Positions 7,794 through 16,651 of a stretch of DNA of 64,000 bases are shown here, in pieces. Below the pieces are notes generated by a model that worked only from the letters and a program-made list of their open reading frames with translations, had not been told where the DNA came from and did not search any database. This DNA is from Fluviicoccus keumensis (GTDB lineage: Bacteria; Pseudomonadota; Gammaproteobacteria; Pseudomonadales; Moraxellaceae): the NCBI RefSeq assembly GCF_004217445.1, contig NZ_SHKX01000014.1:1-64000 (forward strand), in the 5' to 3' direction. The first letter of the stretch is position 1, and the number at the start of each line of letters is the position of its first letter. Made by a program: the position numbers and the translations under genes.

Positions 7794-10025
7794 TTACTTG
7801 CTGTGATGCTCGAACACGCCCATCCAGTCTTCCGGAAGGACGGCGTTGCGCAGTTGCGGAATCCGCTCCAGGTACATCTTGTACAGCACCCGGTCCGGGT
7901 CGCCCTTGTGCAGTTCACGCAAGACCTGCTCGGCTTCATCCCACTCCCGGCTATAGTAATGATCCAGGGCGGTATTGTAGGCCTTCACCCGGTTGATCCG
8001 GCTTTCACTGGCATCCTCCAGGCGGCAAACCGGCTCGTACACACAAACCGGCTCACGCTTGCCCTTCACCACGATCTTGTCGACCAAACGGTACAGGTAC
8101 ATCGGCGTCAAGTCATAGGTGCCCTCGCCCACCAGCACTTTCACTCCGTAGAACTTGGTCAGCCCTTCCAGCCGAGACCCCAGATTCACCGAATCGCCGA
8201 TCACCGTGTAGGTGCGTCGGTATTCCGAGCCCATGTCGCCCACGTTCATGAAGCCGGTATTGACCCCGATGCCGATATGGATTTCCGGCAGGTTGCGCGC
8301 CGCAAACTGCGGGATCAGCTCGTCCGCCATGCGCTGCATCGCCATGGCGGCGTCGACGGCATGTTCAGCATGGTTTTCATCAAACAGCGGCGCATTCCAG
8401 AAGGCCATCACCATGTCGCCGACGTATTTGTCGATGGTGCCGTTGTTGTCAAAAATGACGCGGGTAATCGGGGTAAAGAAATCGTTCAGCATCTGCTTCA
8501 GGCGGTTCGCCTTCAGGCCTTCCGAAATGGTGGTGAAACTGCGGATATCCGAGAACAGCACCGTCATGTGCCGCGACTCGCCTTCCATGTTCACCATCTG
8601 GCTGTCCATCAGGATCTGTTCCACGTGCGCCGGCGGCACATACTGGCCGAACAGCGTCTTCATTTCCCGTTTCTGGGTATTGGCGCGCATGAAACCGTAA
8701 CTGATGTTGAAGATGGCGATCACCAGCGTCGACATCACCAGGATCGACAGCGGCAGGTCATAATGCGCCGACTTCCAGAACGCCAGGTTGACCAGCGTCA
8801 GCACCGCCAGCCAGCCTGCGGACACCACCAGCATGTAGCCCGGCTCCAGACGCGGCAGAATCAGCACGAAAACCAGCCCGACCGTCAGCAGCAGGGTAAA
8901 GGTCATGCCCGGCTCCCAGTCCGGACGATAGAACGAATAGTTTGCGCCCGCCGTGCTTTGCAGGATGGCGTCAAGCAGGTTCGCGTGCACCTCCACGCCG
9001 GGATATCCGGTTTCCAGGGGCGTGGTGCGCAAGTCGGTCAGACCAAGCGCGGAGGTCCCCACCAGGACAATCGCCCCCTTGAGCTCGGGCATGGGCGCGC
9101 TGGCGTGCAGCACCTTGGCGGCGGACACGTAGGGGTAACTGAAGCCCTTGCCCTTGTACGGGATCAGCGCCAGACCGGACTCATCGGTGTAAACGACGCT
9201 TTTGCCGACCGACAGGGATTCGATGCGCAATTGTCCGCCCGTAGAGATTGTCTGCATGCGGATGAACGGTGATTTGGTGTATTGGCGCGCCATTTCCAGC
9301 GCCAGCGAACTGTAGAGGCCGTTTTCGTAACGCAGCACCAGCGGCGAGCGGCGCATGATGCCGTCAGCATCCGGCAGCGTACTGATGAAACCGGCGCCCG
9401 AGGCCGAGGAAGCGAACAGGGGCAGCATGCCGGTATAGTCCTTCATGCGGACAACCGTAAGGCGATCACCCTCCTTGCCGTCCACCGGAAAGAAAGGTGC
9501 GGGCAGCACCCCGGAATGAATACCTTCGTTATGCAGGAAATAACCCACGACAGTGCGGTCCTTCATCACTGCGGCGAAAGCCTTATCACCATCCAAGGTA
9601 TCTTCCAGCGACTTCAGCTCCGACGCCGCGCCGGGCGTCAGGCGCCCGGATTCCAGCAGGCGGGTGGCCGGATTGATCTCCGGCTCGGAGAAAACCACGT
9701 CGAAGCCGATGAGGGCGACCCCTTGGGCATGCAAGGCCGACACCAGGTCGCCGATCCGGGCGCGCGGCCAGGGCCAGCGGCCTTCACTTTTCAGGCTGGC
9801 TTCATCGATATCCACAATAACGATCGGCGGTCCCTTGGGCCGCTGCGGCGTCAGCAGGTGGAAGCGCCAGTCATAAACCATCGTGTCCATGCGCTGGAAA
9901 GCCCGCTCGGCCAGACTACCGGGGCGATTGAGCACCACCAGTTCGCTCACGACGAACAGCCCCAATATGACCAGGCCCATCCATACCGGGAAAATCCTGA
10001 GTTGTTGTTTTATCCAGTTCATCAT
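7794..10025 (-). CDS. CHASE2-domain class III adenylate cyclase, membrane-bound
   Basis: 743 residues. An N-terminal membrane anchor (about residues 10-30) is followed by an extracytoplasmic CHASE2 sensor domain (IVIVDIDEASL, WPWPRA, IGFDVVFSEPE). Three closely spaced membrane helices follow near residues 385-455. The C-terminal class III cyclase domain shows LFSDIRSFT with a metal-binding Asp, DKYVGDMVMAFWNAP with the Lys that favours ATP over GTP, and YTVIGDSVNLGSRLE. It should make cAMP in the cytoplasm in response to an external cue. The start ATG follows AGGGGG by 8 nt. A divergent hybrid kinase lies upstream, and a strong terminator follows. The ligand is unknown. Confidence 0.93.
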   Translation of the reverse strand: MMNWIKQQLRIFPVWMGLVILGLFVVSELVVLNRPGSLAERAFQRMDTMVYDWRFHLLTPQRPKGPPIVIVDIDEASLKSEGRWPWPRARIGDLVSALHAQGVALIGFDVVFSEPEINPATRLLESGRLTPGAASELKSLEDTLDGDKAFAAVMKDRTVVGYFLHNEGIHSGVLPAPFFPVDGKEGDRLTVVRMKDYTGMLPLFASSASGAGFISTLPDADGIMRRSPLVLRYENGLYSSLALEMARQYTKSPFIRMQTISTGGQLRIESLSVGKSVVYTDESGLALIPYKGKGFSYPYVSAAKVLHASAPMPELKGAIVLVGTSALGLTDLRTTPLETGYPGVEVHANLLDAILQSTAGANYSFYRPDWEPGMTFTLLLTVGLVFVLILPRLEPGYMLVVSAGWLAVLTLVNLAFWKSAHYDLPLSILVMSTLVIAIFNISYGFMRANTQKREMKTLFGQYVPPAHVEQILMDSQMVNMEGESRHMTVLFSDIRSFTTISEGLKANRLKQMLNDFFTPITRVIFDNNGTIDKYVGDMVMAFWNAPLFDENHAEHAVDAAMAMQRMADELIPQFAARNLPEIHIGIGVNTGFMNVGDMGSEYRRTYTVIGDSVNLGSRLEGLTKFYGVKVLVGEGTYDLTPMYLYRLVDKIVVKGKREPVCVYEPVCRLEDASESRINRVKAYNTALDHYYSREWDEAEQVLRELHKGDPDRVLYKMYLERIPQLRNAVLPEDWMGVFEHHSK

Positions 10026-10221
10026 GTCGCCAGCCCCCTGCTTTTAAGCCAATAGTATCCTGCCGGGTAATTATCGCCTAGCGTCTGCATTTGGCCTGCT
10101 GAATATGGTAGCCTGTGAGCCAAATAATGACCGGTTTCCCCAACGAAGATTTCCGGGCCGCCCGACGTCCGGGTCTCAGGAAATCACCGCTTGATCATTA
10201 AAAGGACGGAATCCTTCAGGC

Positions 10222-12402
10222 ATGTCTTGGCAACTCACTTTCTGGGCGACCCTCTCGCTTGGATTCAGCATGGCCCTGTGCCTGTGGCCCTGGTTTCCAC
10301 GCCGGATACCGACCGGTTTGCGCTTGCGCGCCACCGGCATGCCCTTGTCCATGGTTGTGGTCATCGGCGTCAGCCTGCTTTTCCGCGACTCCCCCTCGGC
10401 TACACTCTCTTTTATCTCGCTGCTGCCGCTGCTGGCAGCCGCGGAACTGCTCAGCTTCCGCTGTCAGCCGCTGGTCAGCGAGAACAATCGCGCCTGGCAA
10501 ACCGGCATTACCGTCCTGCTGACCCTGACTGTGGCCACCCTTTTCCTGGACGTACGCCGCGCTTATCTGCTGGCGGCGCTGCTGCATGTTTCCGGCTTCT
10601 TCCTCCTGACCGCCTGGCTGCACGCCAAGGGCGCCTTGAAGCGAATCAACGCCCGGTTCTACGTCCTGGGCCTTTTCCTGGTGATGATATCCGCGCTGGC
10701 CATCCTTTCCGGAAACCGCTCGGACTGGGGACTGGTGTTTTTTTCCGGACTGGCGCTGGGTTGCCTCTCGGCGCTGACCATTCTTTGGGCCATCGAGATG
10801 GAGGACTTCCGCGAGCTGTTGCCGGCGATGTCGGGCAACAGCCCGGACAACGGCAGCGAATCCTCCGAACAGCAACAGCTGTTCATGTCCATCAGTCACG
10901 ACATGCGCACCCCGCTCAGCGGCATCCTGGGCATGACCGAACTGCTGCTGGAAACGCCGCTGACGCCGGTGCAACGGGAATACGCCCAGACAGTGCAATC
11001 CTCGGGTAACGCCCTGTTGCATGTACTGAACGACCGGCTGGAGGTCGCCAACCAGTCGCTGCAGTCCCCGACCATTCTGGAAGAGGTCTTCGATCTCTCC
11101 GAGCTTCTCAGTTACTGCCTGGATCTGTTCAAGACCCACGCCGATGAAAAGCAGCTTGAACTGATCGGCTACCTGGACACCGCCCTGCCCCGCCAGGTCA
11201 TGGGCGACGTGGTGCACCTGCGCCAGATCCTCTCCCGCCTTATCCACAACGCCCTGCGCTTCACCGATATCGGGGAAGTGGTGGTCAGCATCAAGAGCGC
11301 CATCCTCAACGGCGACCTAGGCCTGCAGTTCAGCGTGCAGGACACGGGCATGGGGATGGACGAGGAACATCAGGCCGGCCTGTTCGAGCCCGGCAACGCC
11401 ATCCGCACCAGCAATGTCTGGCATATCGGACCGGACCTGGCCACCTGCCGCCAGCTGATCGCCGCCATGGGCGGTGAACTGACCGTGGAAAGCAAGCCGC
11501 ATCAGGGCACTCTCCTTGGTTTCACCTTGCCGCTGAAGTCCGCTTCCGGCGCCGGGTCCGAAACCACGACCGAGTTCATCGCCACCTTCTCCGGTAAACG
11601 GCTGCTGGTGGTGGATGACAACCGCACTGTCAGCCGCGTGCTGGCCGAACAGGCCACGCAATGGGGCATGCGCGTCAATACCGCCGAAAGCGGCACCGAA
11701 GCGCTGGCCGTGGCGCGCAACGCCGCCAATCTGGGCCAACCGTTCGACGTCATCATCATGGATTACCAGATGCCCGGCATGAGCGGGCTGCAACTGGGCG
11801 CGCGCCTCAAGGAAGACCCGCTGATTACCAACGACGTCATACTGATCATGCTGACCGGGCTGCGGCACAACAACATCCACACGCTGGCGCGCAACGCCGG
11901 CATCCATCGGGTCATCAGCAAGCCCGTCACCAGCCGGCAGTTGCGGCAGGTGATCAGCCAGGAACTGCGGCGCATGGACGGCATCCAGCAGCCCGAGTCC
12001 AACGGCGACGTAGCCATGCGTCTGGGGCGCCTGAAGGTCCTGATCGCGGAAGACAACCAGCTCAGCCAGAAGGTCATCCGCGGCATGATGCAGAAGCTGG
12101 GCGTGGACAGCACCCTGGTCAGCAACGGCCGCGAGGCGGTGCAGGCCGTGATGCGCGACCACTACGATCTGGTGCTGATGGATTGCGACATGCCCTATGT
12201 GGACGGCTATGCCGCCACGCAGGAAATCCGTAACTGGGAACGGCAGCAACAACGCAAGCCGTTGCCGATCCTGGCGCTGACCGCGCATATCCTGGAAGAA
12301 CAGAAACAGAAGGCCTTCCGGGCGGGGATGAACGAACACCTGAGCAAGCCGATCGAACTGTGCGACTTGCAGAACGCCCTGATCCGCTGGTCGAAGGACT
12401 GA
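10222..12402 (+). CDS. Membrane hybrid histidine kinase with two receiver domains and a degenerate ATP-binding domain
   Basis: 726 residues. About six or seven hydrophobic helices fill residues 1-195, a membrane sensor rather than a periplasmic one. The HisKA domain has SHDMRTPLSGILG with His226. The ATPase domain keeps an N-box (IHNALRFT) and a G1-like DTGMGMDEE. The usual G2 box (YGGTGLGLAI in relatives here) is replaced by WHIGPDLAT, so ATP binding may be weak or lost. Two receivers follow: Asp514 (IIMDYQMPG) and Asp654 (LVLMDCDMP), each with a conserved Lys (ISKP and LSKP). No HPt domain is present. It is divergent from the cAMP cyclase across a 196-bp region and nearly abuts a convergent gene. 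Confidence 0.9.
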   Translation: MSWQLTFWATLSLGFSMALCLWPWFPRRIPTGLRLRATGMPLSMVVVIGVSLLFRDSPSATLSFISLLPLLAAAELLSFRCQPLVSENNRAWQTGITVLLTLTVATLFLDVRRAYLLAALLHVSGFFLLTAWLHAKGALKRINARFYVLGLFLVMISALAILSGNRSDWGLVFFSGLALGCLSALTILWAIEMEDFRELLPAMSGNSPDNGSESSEQQQLFMSISHDMRTPLSGILGMTELLLETPLTPVQREYAQTVQSSGNALLHVLNDRLEVANQSLQSPTILEEVFDLSELLSYCLDLFKTHADEKQLELIGYLDTALPRQVMGDVVHLRQILSRLIHNALRFTDIGEVVVSIKSAILNGDLGLQFSVQDTGMGMDEEHQAGLFEPGNAIRTSNVWHIGPDLATCRQLIAAMGGELTVESKPHQGTLLGFTLPLKSASGAGSETTTEFIATFSGKRLLVVDDNRTVSRVLAEQATQWGMRVNTAESGTEALAVARNAANLGQPFDVIIMDYQMPGMSGLQLGARLKEDPLITNDVILIMLTGLRHNNIHTLARNAGIHRVISKPVTSRQLRQVISQELRRMDGIQQPESNGDVAMRLGRLKVLIAEDNQLSQKVIRGMMQKLGVDSTLVSNGREAVQAVMRDHYDLVLMDCDMPYVDGYAATQEIRNWERQQQRKPLPILALTAHILEEQKQKAFRAGMNEHLSKPIELCDLQNALIRWSKD

Positions 12403-12405
12403 GGA

Positions 12406-13440
12406 TCAGGCGTTGGCGCGGAAGCCGCCGCTCTCCGGCAGGTTCTCGGGCAACAAGGTTTTCAATTCCACCGACGATGAGCTCAACACGGCCACCTGCT
12501 CGGCATTGCGCCGCCGGTACAAGGTGAAATCCCCCCGCGCAAACGGCGTCATCTTCAGCACCGACCGGCCGCCTTTGGGGTGATCGGCATGCCAGGCCTG
12601 CCAGGGCGTCATGCGCGGGTTGCTGCCGTCAATCTCCACATTCAGGCCGAATTCCGGCCCCAAGAATGAAATTCGCCAGCGATAGTTGTCGAGCGCCTCC
12701 AGATGATGCCGGAAACAGCCGGCCAGTTCATTGAAGGCATAGCGGCGACCGCGCACTTTCAGCACGGCCATTCCCAGGTAAGGACTGCTCAGGCGTCCGA
12801 GCGTCAGCTTGGTGCTGAAACCGTAGAAATACGCCCCGGCATCCTCACTGAACGCCGCGCATTGGGCGGAGGCGAATTCATGCGGATAGCCTTCACCCCA
12901 GTAATGCAGGTTCGCACCGGCAAAAACGCCTTCCATGCGCATATCACCCACCTGCAAGACACCCTGGAATTCCAGCGCGCAGTCCCGAATCAATACCTTG
13001 TGACGCGGCCAGCTCCAGCGATACAGCTTTTCCCCCGGCAACGGCAGCAACAATTCATCCCGACGCTGCAGCTCCAGCTTCCAGTGCCCGCCGCCGCTTT
13101 CGCCGTAGAGTTTCCCCCGCAAGTTCTGCCGCCCCACCTCAAAAAATGCGCCGGAACCGAAACTGAAGCCCAACCCCTCCCAGCCGCCTCCGCGCTGCAA
13201 CTGTTTCAGGTGCAAGGCCGTCATTTCCTCGCGCTCCACCACGCAGGCCGTGCGGTTCAGCTTGCGGTCAAAGCACATCAACGCAACTTCCATCACCCCC
13301 GGATTGCGCCAGCGCGGCATGGTGCAGGCATGGCGCACCAGAAAGGCATAGCGGCCATCGGCGCTGACGCCGTTAAACTCGAATACCTCATACAGGCCGC
13401 GCCTTGACGAAGGCGCATGCAGTTCCGCAGGCAGGATCAT
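12406..13440 (-). CDS. Tocopherol cyclase/AttH-like beta-barrel (lipocalin-type) protein, function unknown
   Basis: 344 residues from ATG 13440; a TTG at 13470 would add ten residues. The first half is rich in W/G and the middle holds YWGEGYPHEFASAQCAAF followed by FYGFSTKL. This resembles the WG..P..W.W.Q pattern of tocopherol-cyclase-like and AttH/CrtC-type lipocalin folds, which handle hydrophobic ligands. No signal peptide is evident from ATG 13440. It lies 39 nt downstream of the barrel-like gene and is probably co-transcribed, ending 3 bp from the convergent kinase gene. The fold assignment rests on motif resemblance and is tentative. Confidence 0.7.
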   Translation of the reverse strand: MILPAELHAPSSRRGLYEVFEFNGVSADGRYAFLVRHACTMPRWRNPGVMEVALMCFDRKLNRTACVVEREEMTALHLKQLQRGGGWEGLGFSFGSGAFFEVGRQNLRGKLYGESGGGHWKLELQRRDELLLPLPGEKLYRWSWPRHKVLIRDCALEFQGVLQVGDMRMEGVFAGANLHYWGEGYPHEFASAQCAAFSEDAGAYFYGFSTKLTLGRLSSPYLGMAVLKVRGRRYAFNELAGCFRHHLEALDNYRWRISFLGPEFGLNVEIDGSNPRMTPWQAWHADHPKGGRSVLKMTPFARGDFTLYRRRNAEQVAVLSSSSVELKTLLPENLPESGGFRANA

Positions 13441-13479
13441 AAAACACCCAAAACAGATGACGGGGGGCAACCCCGATGG

Positions 13480-14595
13480 TTACAGGCCGAATTGTGCTTC
13501 AAAACGCAGGATGACGGAGGGGGTGGTTTCCCAGTGGGTTTCCTCCCGGCGCGTCAGGTGCGGCTCCAGCTCGACAAACAGCCAGGGCCGCCAGATGGAT
13601 TCGCGATACAGGAAGAAAATGCTCTTGCCCAGCAAATGCCATTCCGGCTGCTGCGCTCCCTCGAACATCACGCCATAGGAAACACTGCGCTGATGGCCCA
13701 GGTTGTGCAGAATCACCCAGTCCTGCCCCCAGCGCAAGCCCACGGGGTCCGGCTCAAGCTCCCAGTAATACAGGCTGTTGCTCAACAGGAACGCCGTCTT
13801 GCTGTCCAACGCCCGCTCGGCATCCAGCTGGGTAATGCTGCGTCCACGATCCTTGACGCCATATTTGAGGGTTTCGGTGAAATGCAGGACCGAATCCTCG
13901 CCCAGATGCCACAGGCGCTGCGCGCGCACCCGGGTAAAAATGTCCGGGGTGGAACGCAGGCCGACATCAAAGGTGTATTTAACCTGACCGAAATATTCCG
14001 GAAACCAGCGGATGGCGGCGCTGGTGCTGGCGGGAACGGGCGGCACGGTATTGATATCCTGCCCTCGGTGCAACACATCCTCGTCGTCCCCCACCACCAG
14101 CTTCAAGCGGCGTTTGGCATTCGGCAGGATCGCCGAGGCGCGGATGGAGTTGCCGGCATCCAGGCCGCCGCCCTCTTCCCAGCGCTCCGACACAATGATA
14201 CGCAGCCTGACCTTGGCATCCTCCGGACCGTACCAGGTGCCGAACAGCCCATCCAGCCATTGCGCAGTCGTCGCCGTGCCGGTGGATATCCGGCAATGCT
14301 GTTCATCCAGCCAGCCCAGGAAACGGCCTTCGGCATCGCGCTGCAAACAGTCCCGCACCGGAATGCTGATGGCGTTGATGCCCTGATCCGGCACCGGAGC
14401 GGCTGACGGATCCATCCCGGCGGCCCCTGTGGCGGACTCCGCCGCTGACGCCGGAGCTATCGCGCTTTCCGACGGAGCAGCCACCAGTGGCTCTGGAGCG
14501 ACCTCCTCCGCCTGGGCCAGACCGGCTGACAGCCACCCGCACAATGCCAGCCACCGGCAAAGACCGGGCCACCCCGCGACAACACTCACACGCAT
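13480..14595 (-). CDS. Exported outer-membrane barrel-like protein, unknown function
   Basis: 371 residues from ATG 14595, chosen because GGAG lies about 10 nt upstream and a signal peptide (LCGWLSAGLAQA) starts immediately. An Ala/Pro/Ser-rich linker (residues about 25-75) precedes the main domain. That domain alternates polar and hydrophobic residues in strand-like runs (VRLRIIVSERW, RRLKLVVGD, VLHFTETLKYGV, LLSNSLYYWELEP). It ends in SVILRFEAQFGL, which resembles the aromatic-rich terminal strand of outer-membrane barrels. It is the first gene of a two-gene operon with the lipocalin-like protein. I do not recognise the family. Confidence 0.7.
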   Translation of the reverse strand: MRVSVVAGWPGLCRWLALCGWLSAGLAQAEEVAPEPLVAAPSESAIAPASAAESATGAAGMDPSAAPVPDQGINAISIPVRDCLQRDAEGRFLGWLDEQHCRISTGTATTAQWLDGLFGTWYGPEDAKVRLRIIVSERWEEGGGLDAGNSIRASAILPNAKRRLKLVVGDDEDVLHRGQDINTVPPVPASTSAAIRWFPEYFGQVKYTFDVGLRSTPDIFTRVRAQRLWHLGEDSVLHFTETLKYGVKDRGRSITQLDAERALDSKTAFLLSNSLYYWELEPDPVGLRWGQDWVILHNLGHQRSVSYGVMFEGAQQPEWHLLGKSIFFLYRESIWRPWLFVELEPHLTRREETHWETTPSVILRFEAQFGL

Positions 14596-14665
14596 CCCCT
14601 GAAAACTCCGGCCGCCAGCATAACGGCGATCGGCACTGCCCAACAAGCCAGCCGGCCACATCCCC

Positions 14666-14698
14666 AAAAAAAAGCCCCCAGAAATTGGGGGCTTTTTT
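14666..14698 (-). terminator. Rho-independent terminator after acyl-CoA dehydrogenase 1 (bidirectional shape)
   Basis: The stem 14674-14680 with 14686-14692 (7 bp, 5-nt loop) is flanked by eight A on one side and six T on the other. On the minus strand it follows the dehydrogenase stop by about 20 nt and is followed by eight T. It separates the dehydrogenase from the barrel-like gene, which must have its own promoter. Confidence 0.9.
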
Positions 14699-14712
14699 CA
14701 GTCAAGCACGTA

Positions 14713-16491
14713 TCAGGCAAAGTAATCCATGTCGAACTGCATCACGCTGTCCGCACCGGCCTTGATGCTGGCCAGACGGCTGGTCAGTTCGGGCAGCTGA
14801 CGGGTGACGAAGAACTTGGCCAGCTTCAGCTTGTCGCTGTAGAAGGCTTCGTTCTTGCCGGCAGCGGCCTTGGCCAGCTTGGCCCACATGTAGGCAAAGC
14901 TCAGCAGACCGAAGGCGTGCATGTAGTCGACCGCGGCGGCGTTGATTTCGTCCGGATTGATCCGGGCCTGCTCAACCACCCACTTCGTGGCGGCTTCGAT
15001 TTCATCGGCGGCCTGGGCCAGCGCCACGCGCATGAAGTCGAGGGAAGCGTCACCGGCCAACGTGGCGTTGAAGGCGCGGATTTCCGCCAGGTAGGAAGCG
15101 ACGAAGACGCCGTCGTTCTTGGCCACCTTGCGGCCCATCAGGTCGTGCGCCTGCACGCCGTTGGTGCCTTCGTAGATTTGCGAGATACGGGTATCGCGCA
15201 CCCACTGCTCCAGACCCCATTCGCGGATGAAGCCGTGGCCGCCCAGCACCTGCTGACCTTCGATGCAGTTTTCCAGACCCTTGTCGGTCAGGTAGGCCTT
15301 CACCACCGGCGTCAGCAGCGCGACGCGGTCGGCAGCGGCCTTGCGCACGGCGGGATCTTCACTGTACTTGTTCAGGTCCAGCTGCTGCGCGGCATAGATG
15401 GCGAAGGCGCGACCGGCTTCATTGTTGGCGCGGATCTTCAGCAGCATGCGGCGGACATCCGGATGGACCAGGATGCTGTCGGCGTTCTTTTCCGGCATCT
15501 TCACGCCGGTGGCGGAACGGCCCTGCAGGCGGTCACGGGCATAGGCGGCGGCATTCTGGTAGGCGGCTTCGGAAGCGCCCAGACCTTGAATACCCATCGA
15601 CAGGCGCTCGTAGTTCATCATCACGAACATGGCGGCCAGGCCTTCATTGACCTTGCCGACCAGGTAGCCCTTGGCAGCGTCGAAGTTCATGACGCAGGTG
15701 GCGGAACCCTTGATGCCCATCTTGTGCTCGATGGAACCGGCGGCCACGGGGTTGCGCGCGCCCAGCGAGCCGTCTTCGTTGACCAGGAACTTCGGCACCA
15801 GGAACAGCGAGATGCCCCGCGAACCGGCCGGAGCGTCGGGCAGCTTAGCCAGCACTAGGTGCACGTGGTTTTCGCACAGGTCGTGCTCGCCGCCGGTAAT
15901 GAAGATCTTGGTGCCGGAAATCAGGTAGGAACCGTCAGCCTGCGGCTCGGCCTTGGTGCGGATGATGCCCAGGTCGGTGCCGGAATGCGGTTCGGTCAGG
16001 CACATGGTGCCCGCCCATTCGCCGGAATACATCTTCGGCAGGTAACGGTTGTTCAGCTCTTCCCCGGCGTGTTCCTTCATGGCCATGCCGGCGCCGATGG
16101 TCAGCAGCGGGTACAGGGTGAAGGACGGGTTGGTGGCGAACAGCATTTCATCGGTCAGCACGGTGACCATCTTCGGCATGGCCTGACCGCCGAACTCTTC
16201 GTCCGCGCCCAAACCGATCCAGCCACCTTCGGCGTATTGCTTGAAGGCTTCCTTGAAGCCCTTCGGGGTGGTAACGACGCCGTTGTTGAAGGTGCAGCCC
16301 TCTTCGTCGCCGGAACGGTTGATCGGCAGCAGCACGTTTTCGCTGAACTTGGCCATTTCTTCGAGAATGGCGCTGACGGTGTCCAGATCGACATGGCTCA
16401 TGGCGGGGTTGGACTGCCAGAATTCATTGGCGTTGAAAACTTCGTCCAGCACGAAACGCATGTCGCGGAGGGGGGCTTTGTACAGGGGCAT
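14713..16491 (-). CDS. Acyl-CoA dehydrogenase, large FadE/DmdC-type (paralogue 1)
   Basis: 592 residues from ATG 16491; GAGGA lies about 8 nt upstream, and the protein then begins MPLYKAPLRDMRF, like its neighbour. It oxidises an acyl-CoA to the 2-enoyl-CoA with FAD and passes electrons to ETF. Visible family motifs are MCLTEPHSGTDLG, GTKIFITGGEHD, GHGFIREWGLEQ and YEGTNGVQAHDLMGRK, the last carrying the usual catalytic Glu region. The extra C-terminal domain (after about residue 470) marks the roughly 600-residue group with DmdC-like enzymes. It is a tandem paralogue of the next gene, but a terminator between them suggests separate transcription. Substrate chain length cannot be read from sequence. 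Confidence 0.93.
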   Translation of the reverse strand: MPLYKAPLRDMRFVLDEVFNANEFWQSNPAMSHVDLDTVSAILEEMAKFSENVLLPINRSGDEEGCTFNNGVVTTPKGFKEAFKQYAEGGWIGLGADEEFGGQAMPKMVTVLTDEMLFATNPSFTLYPLLTIGAGMAMKEHAGEELNNRYLPKMYSGEWAGTMCLTEPHSGTDLGIIRTKAEPQADGSYLISGTKIFITGGEHDLCENHVHLVLAKLPDAPAGSRGISLFLVPKFLVNEDGSLGARNPVAAGSIEHKMGIKGSATCVMNFDAAKGYLVGKVNEGLAAMFVMMNYERLSMGIQGLGASEAAYQNAAAYARDRLQGRSATGVKMPEKNADSILVHPDVRRMLLKIRANNEAGRAFAIYAAQQLDLNKYSEDPAVRKAAADRVALLTPVVKAYLTDKGLENCIEGQQVLGGHGFIREWGLEQWVRDTRISQIYEGTNGVQAHDLMGRKVAKNDGVFVASYLAEIRAFNATLAGDASLDFMRVALAQAADEIEAATKWVVEQARINPDEINAAAVDYMHAFGLLSFAYMWAKLAKAAAGKNEAFYSDKLKLAKFFVTRQLPELTSRLASIKAGADSVMQFDMDYFA

Positions 16492-16516
16492 GATGGTTCC
16501 TCTAGTTACTTCGGCC

Positions 16517-16582
16517 GTAGGTCGGGTTTCAGCCCGACACCGGCCTTCGTCAAGGGGCATGTCGGGCTGAAGCCCGACCTAC
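16517..16582. repeat. Inverted pair of REP-like palindromes (BIME-like)
   Basis: Copies at 16517-16539 and 16560-16582 face each other about 20 bp apart. Each is a short hairpin built on GTCGGGCT-GA-AGCCCGAC with a CTAC/GTAG tail; the left copy has one stem mismatch. A third copy is at 30880-30902. The pair lies in the leader of acyl-CoA dehydrogenase 1, 25 bp upstream of its start. No RAYT transposase gene is in the window. Confidence 0.85.
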
Positions 16583-16596
16583 AGAAATTCTTTCAG

Positions 16597-16623
16597 AAAA
16601 AAGCCCGCTTATGACGGCGGGCT
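16597..16623 (-). terminator. Rho-independent terminator after acyl-CoA dehydrogenase 2
   Basis: AGCCCGC/GCGGGCT forms a 7-bp stem that, on the minus strand, is followed by six T. It lies 29 nt after the stop of the upstream dehydrogenase gene. Confidence 0.85.
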
Positions 16624-16651
16624 CTTCTCGATCCGGCAATTATCGCACGAA

